From Paracandidimonas soli (lineage in GTDB: Bacteria; Pseudomonadota; Gammaproteobacteria; Burkholderiales; Burkholderiaceae_B), in NCBI RefSeq assembly GCF_004342005.1, contig NZ_SMBX01000004.1, positions 62,001 to 126,000 of the forward strand: DNA of 64,000 bases. The letters run 5' to 3'. Below the pieces are notes generated by a model, which ran no database searches, had not been told where the DNA came from, and was given only the letters and a program-made list of their open reading frames with translations. Of this stretch, positions 62,380 to 64,000 are shown piece after piece. Both the position numbers and the translations under genes were made by a program. How positions within the stretch are numbered: the first letter of the stretch is position 1; each line of letters opens with the position of its first letter.

Positions 62380-63378
62380 ATGAAGACAACATGGAATATG
62401 AAGCTGGCGGGCATGCTGGGCATGGCCACGCTGGTGGTGGCCGGCCTGGCGACGAGTGCGGCGGCGCAGGCCAATGAGGCGGCCGGTTATCCCAATCAGC
62501 TAGTGAAGATCATCGTGCCCTATGCCCCTGGCGGATTCAACGATACGCTGGGCCGCATGTTCGCGCGCGCCATGCAGGAGTCCATGGGGCAATCCGTCGT
62601 CGTAGAGAACCATGGCGGTGCGGGAACGGTGGTCGGTACGCGCCTGGTCTCGCGCGCACCCGCCGATGGGTATACCTTGCTGGTCAACGGCTTCCCCTTC
62701 ATTCTGAATCAGTTCCTGTACAAGGAACTGCCCTACAAGAATACGGATTTCACGCCAGTCATCGCCGGCGCCAAGTCCAATAATCTGCTGGTGGTGCGCG
62801 CCGATTCGCCGTTCAAGTCGGTCAAGGATCTCGTGGATTATGCCAAGGCGAATCCCGGCAAGCTGAATTACGCCACCGCTGGCAACGGCAGCTCCAATCA
62901 CGTCACGATGGAGTATTTCAAGTCGGTGGCCGGCATCAAGATGATGGGCATTCCCTACAAGGGCAGCGCGCCCATGGTCACGGACCTGCTGGGCGGCCAG
63001 GTGGACGTCATGTTCGACAACGTGCCGCACGTGCTGCCGCACGTCCAGGCGGGCAAGATGCGCGCGCTGGCCATCACCAACGCGGAACGTTCGTCGCTGG
63101 CGCCCGAAGTCCCGACGATTGCCGAACAGGGCTATCCGGGCTTCGAGGTGTCGGTTCCCTACGGCCTGCTGGCTCCGGCAGGAACGCCGCCGGCGATCGT
63201 CGAGAAGATCAACGGCGTGCTGCAACAAGCCATGAAGACGCCTGAGTTCACGAAGGTGTTCGAAGCCCAGGGCGTCGAAGCCATGAGTGGATCGGCCGAG
63301 GACTTCGGCAAATTCATCGAAGCCGAATCGGCAAAGTGGAAACCTGTCGTGGAGCAGGCGGGCATCGTGCTGAACTGA
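62380..63378 (+). CDS. Bug-family substrate-binding protein, paralogue of the one at 59834
   Basis: A 332-residue receptor. AGGAG precedes ATG 62380. Signal peptide to about residue 30 (ATSAAAQA). Core IIVPYAPGGFNDTLGRMFAR, GGAGTVVGTRLVSRAPADGYT and VNGFPFILNQFLYKE. It stands between the aldehyde dehydrogenase and the molybdenum hydroxylase gene, so two similar receptors serve one operon. Confidence 0.88.
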   Translation: MKTTWNMKLAGMLGMATLVVAGLATSAAAQANEAAGYPNQLVKIIVPYAPGGFNDTLGRMFARAMQESMGQSVVVENHGGAGTVVGTRLVSRAPADGYTLLVNGFPFILNQFLYKELPYKNTDFTPVIAGAKSNNLLVVRADSPFKSVKDLVDYAKANPGKLNYATAGNGSSNHVTMEYFKSVAGIKMMGIPYKGSAPMVTDLLGGQVDVMFDNVPHVLPHVQAGKMRALAITNAERSSLAPEVPTIAEQGYPGFEVSVPYGLLAPAGTPPAIVEKINGVLQQAMKTPEFTKVFEAQGVEAMSGSAEDFGKFIEAESAKWKPVVEQAGIVLN

Positions 63379-63400
63379 GGGACCGGGACGGAATGAAGGC

Positions 63401-64000
63401 ATGAGTGCGGCAAAGGAAAGCGTGATGAACGGGAAGGACGAAGCTTCGACGCATGTGGGGCGTCCCGCGCGGCGCATCGAGGATGCGTCCATCCTGATCG
63501 GCAAGGGCAAGTATGGGGACGATGCTCCAGTCAAGCCCGGCACGCTGCATGCCGCCATCCTTCGTTCCCCGCACGCCCATGCGCGACTGCTGGGCGTGGA
63601 TGCCAGCGCGGCGCTGGCGCTGCCCGGCGTGCGCGCCGTGCTGACGGGCGAGGATGTGCGCGCCTGGTCGCGGCCGTTCGTGGTCGGCGTCAAGCAGCCG
63701 ATGGAGCACTGGGCGCTTGCCGTGGATAAGGTGCGCTATGTCGGCGAGCCAGTGGCCGTCGTCGTGGCGGAATCCCGCTATCTGGCGGAAGACGGCGTCG
63801 ATCTGCTGACGGCCAGCTACGAGACGCTGCCGGTGGCCGTGGAAATCGAGCAGGCCATGGCGGAGGATGCGCCCGTGCTGCACGAGGCCGTCGGCTCCAA
63901 TGTCGTCAGCGACAGGCAGTTCCATTATGGCGATCCCGGGACGGCGTTTGCGCAGGCCGCGCACCGCATCGGACTGACGGTGCGCTATCCCCGCAATTCC
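63401..64000 (+). CDS. Molybdopterin-binding subunit of a xanthine/CO dehydrogenase-type hydroxylase (partial)
   Basis: The first 200 residues, open to the window end. ATG 63401 begins MSAAKESVMNGKDEA. VGRPARRIEDASILIGKGKY, then LHAAILRSPHAHARLLGVDA and VRYVGEPVAVVVAESRYLAED are the N-terminal domain of CoxL/CutL/XdhA-type large subunits. The molybdenum-cofactor and catalytic domains lie beyond the window. The nearby MocA-like protein supports a cytosine-dinucleotide cofactor. The missing iron-sulfur and FAD subunits may follow downstream. Confidence 0.88.
   Translation, partial: MSAAKESVMNGKDEASTHVGRPARRIEDASILIGKGKYGDDAPVKPGTLHAAILRSPHAHARLLGVDASAALALPGVRAVLTGEDVRAWSRPFVVGVKQPMEHWALAVDKVRYVGEPVAVVVAESRYLAEDGVDLLTASYETLPVAVEIEQAMAEDAPVLHEAVGSNVVSDRQFHYGDPGTAFAQAAHRIGLTVRYPRNS

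Overview
The window looks like chromosomal DNA of a betaproteobacterium of the family Alcaligenaceae, close to Bordetella or Achromobacter. This rests on four things: high GC with coding dominated by G/C third positions; many Bug-type (TctC-like) periplasmic receptors; the core order ybgC-tolQRAB-pal-cpoB next to proS, rppH and a TctDE two-component system; and a zapB-like/zapA/6S RNA/lgt block. I found no CRISPR array, no intact insertion sequence, no integrase and no rRNA.

Layout. 1-400: start of a leftward gene (probably a c5-type cytochrome) and tRNA-Arg(CCG). 0.5-6.7 kb: LysR regulator divergent from hyuA-hyuB-Bug. 6.9-12.9 kb: leftward gltIJKL-like amino-acid ABC operon with an Asp/Glu racemase, preceded by a D-cysteine desulfhydrase and a divergent LysR. 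13.9-16.3 kb: PIN-domain protein and a chemoreceptor. 16.6-20.9 kb: a second polar amino-acid ABC operon ending in meso-diaminopimelate dehydrogenase. 20.9-26.2 kb: a Liv-type branched-chain ABC cassette bracketed by identical 70-bp direct repeats, the first of which is the 3' end of ddh. 26.3-29.5 kb: GntR regulator divergent from Bug plus an enolase-superfamily enzyme. 29.5-40.8 kb: core block (cpoB, pal, tolBARQ, ybgC, proS, rppH, tctD-tctE, a beta-hydroxyacid dehydrogenase). 41-45 kb: TonB-dependent receptor, YncE-like beta-propeller and a truncated ECF sigma factor. 45.2-47.2 kb: tctBA without tctC. 47.5-49.8 kb: zapB-like, zapA, 6S RNA, lgt, cytochrome c. 49.8-52.2 kb: msrA, BoxR-like regulator, MaoC-like hydratase. 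52.2-56.6 kb: hairpins resembling IS200/IS605 ends, then a complete FecI-FecR-TonB receptor set. 56.8-64 kb: MocA-like cytidylyltransferase and LysR, divergent from an operon of enolase-superfamily enzyme, Bug, aldehyde dehydrogenase, a second Bug and the start of a molybdenum hydroxylase large subunit, cut by the window end.

How the genes fit together. The accessory DNA is mostly for uptake and oxidation of small organic acids and amino acids: four Bug receptors, a TctBA membrane unit with a TctDE-like regulator, three ABC amino-acid importers, and enzymes for D- or meso-amino acids (racemase, D-cysteine desulfhydrase, DAP dehydrogenase). The right-hand operon looks like a coherent but unassigned catabolic pathway whose last visible enzyme needs the molybdenum cofactor that the nearby MocA-like protein would mature. 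The most striking structural signal is the 70-bp duplication around the Liv cassette, which looks like a recombination scar at the end of ddh.
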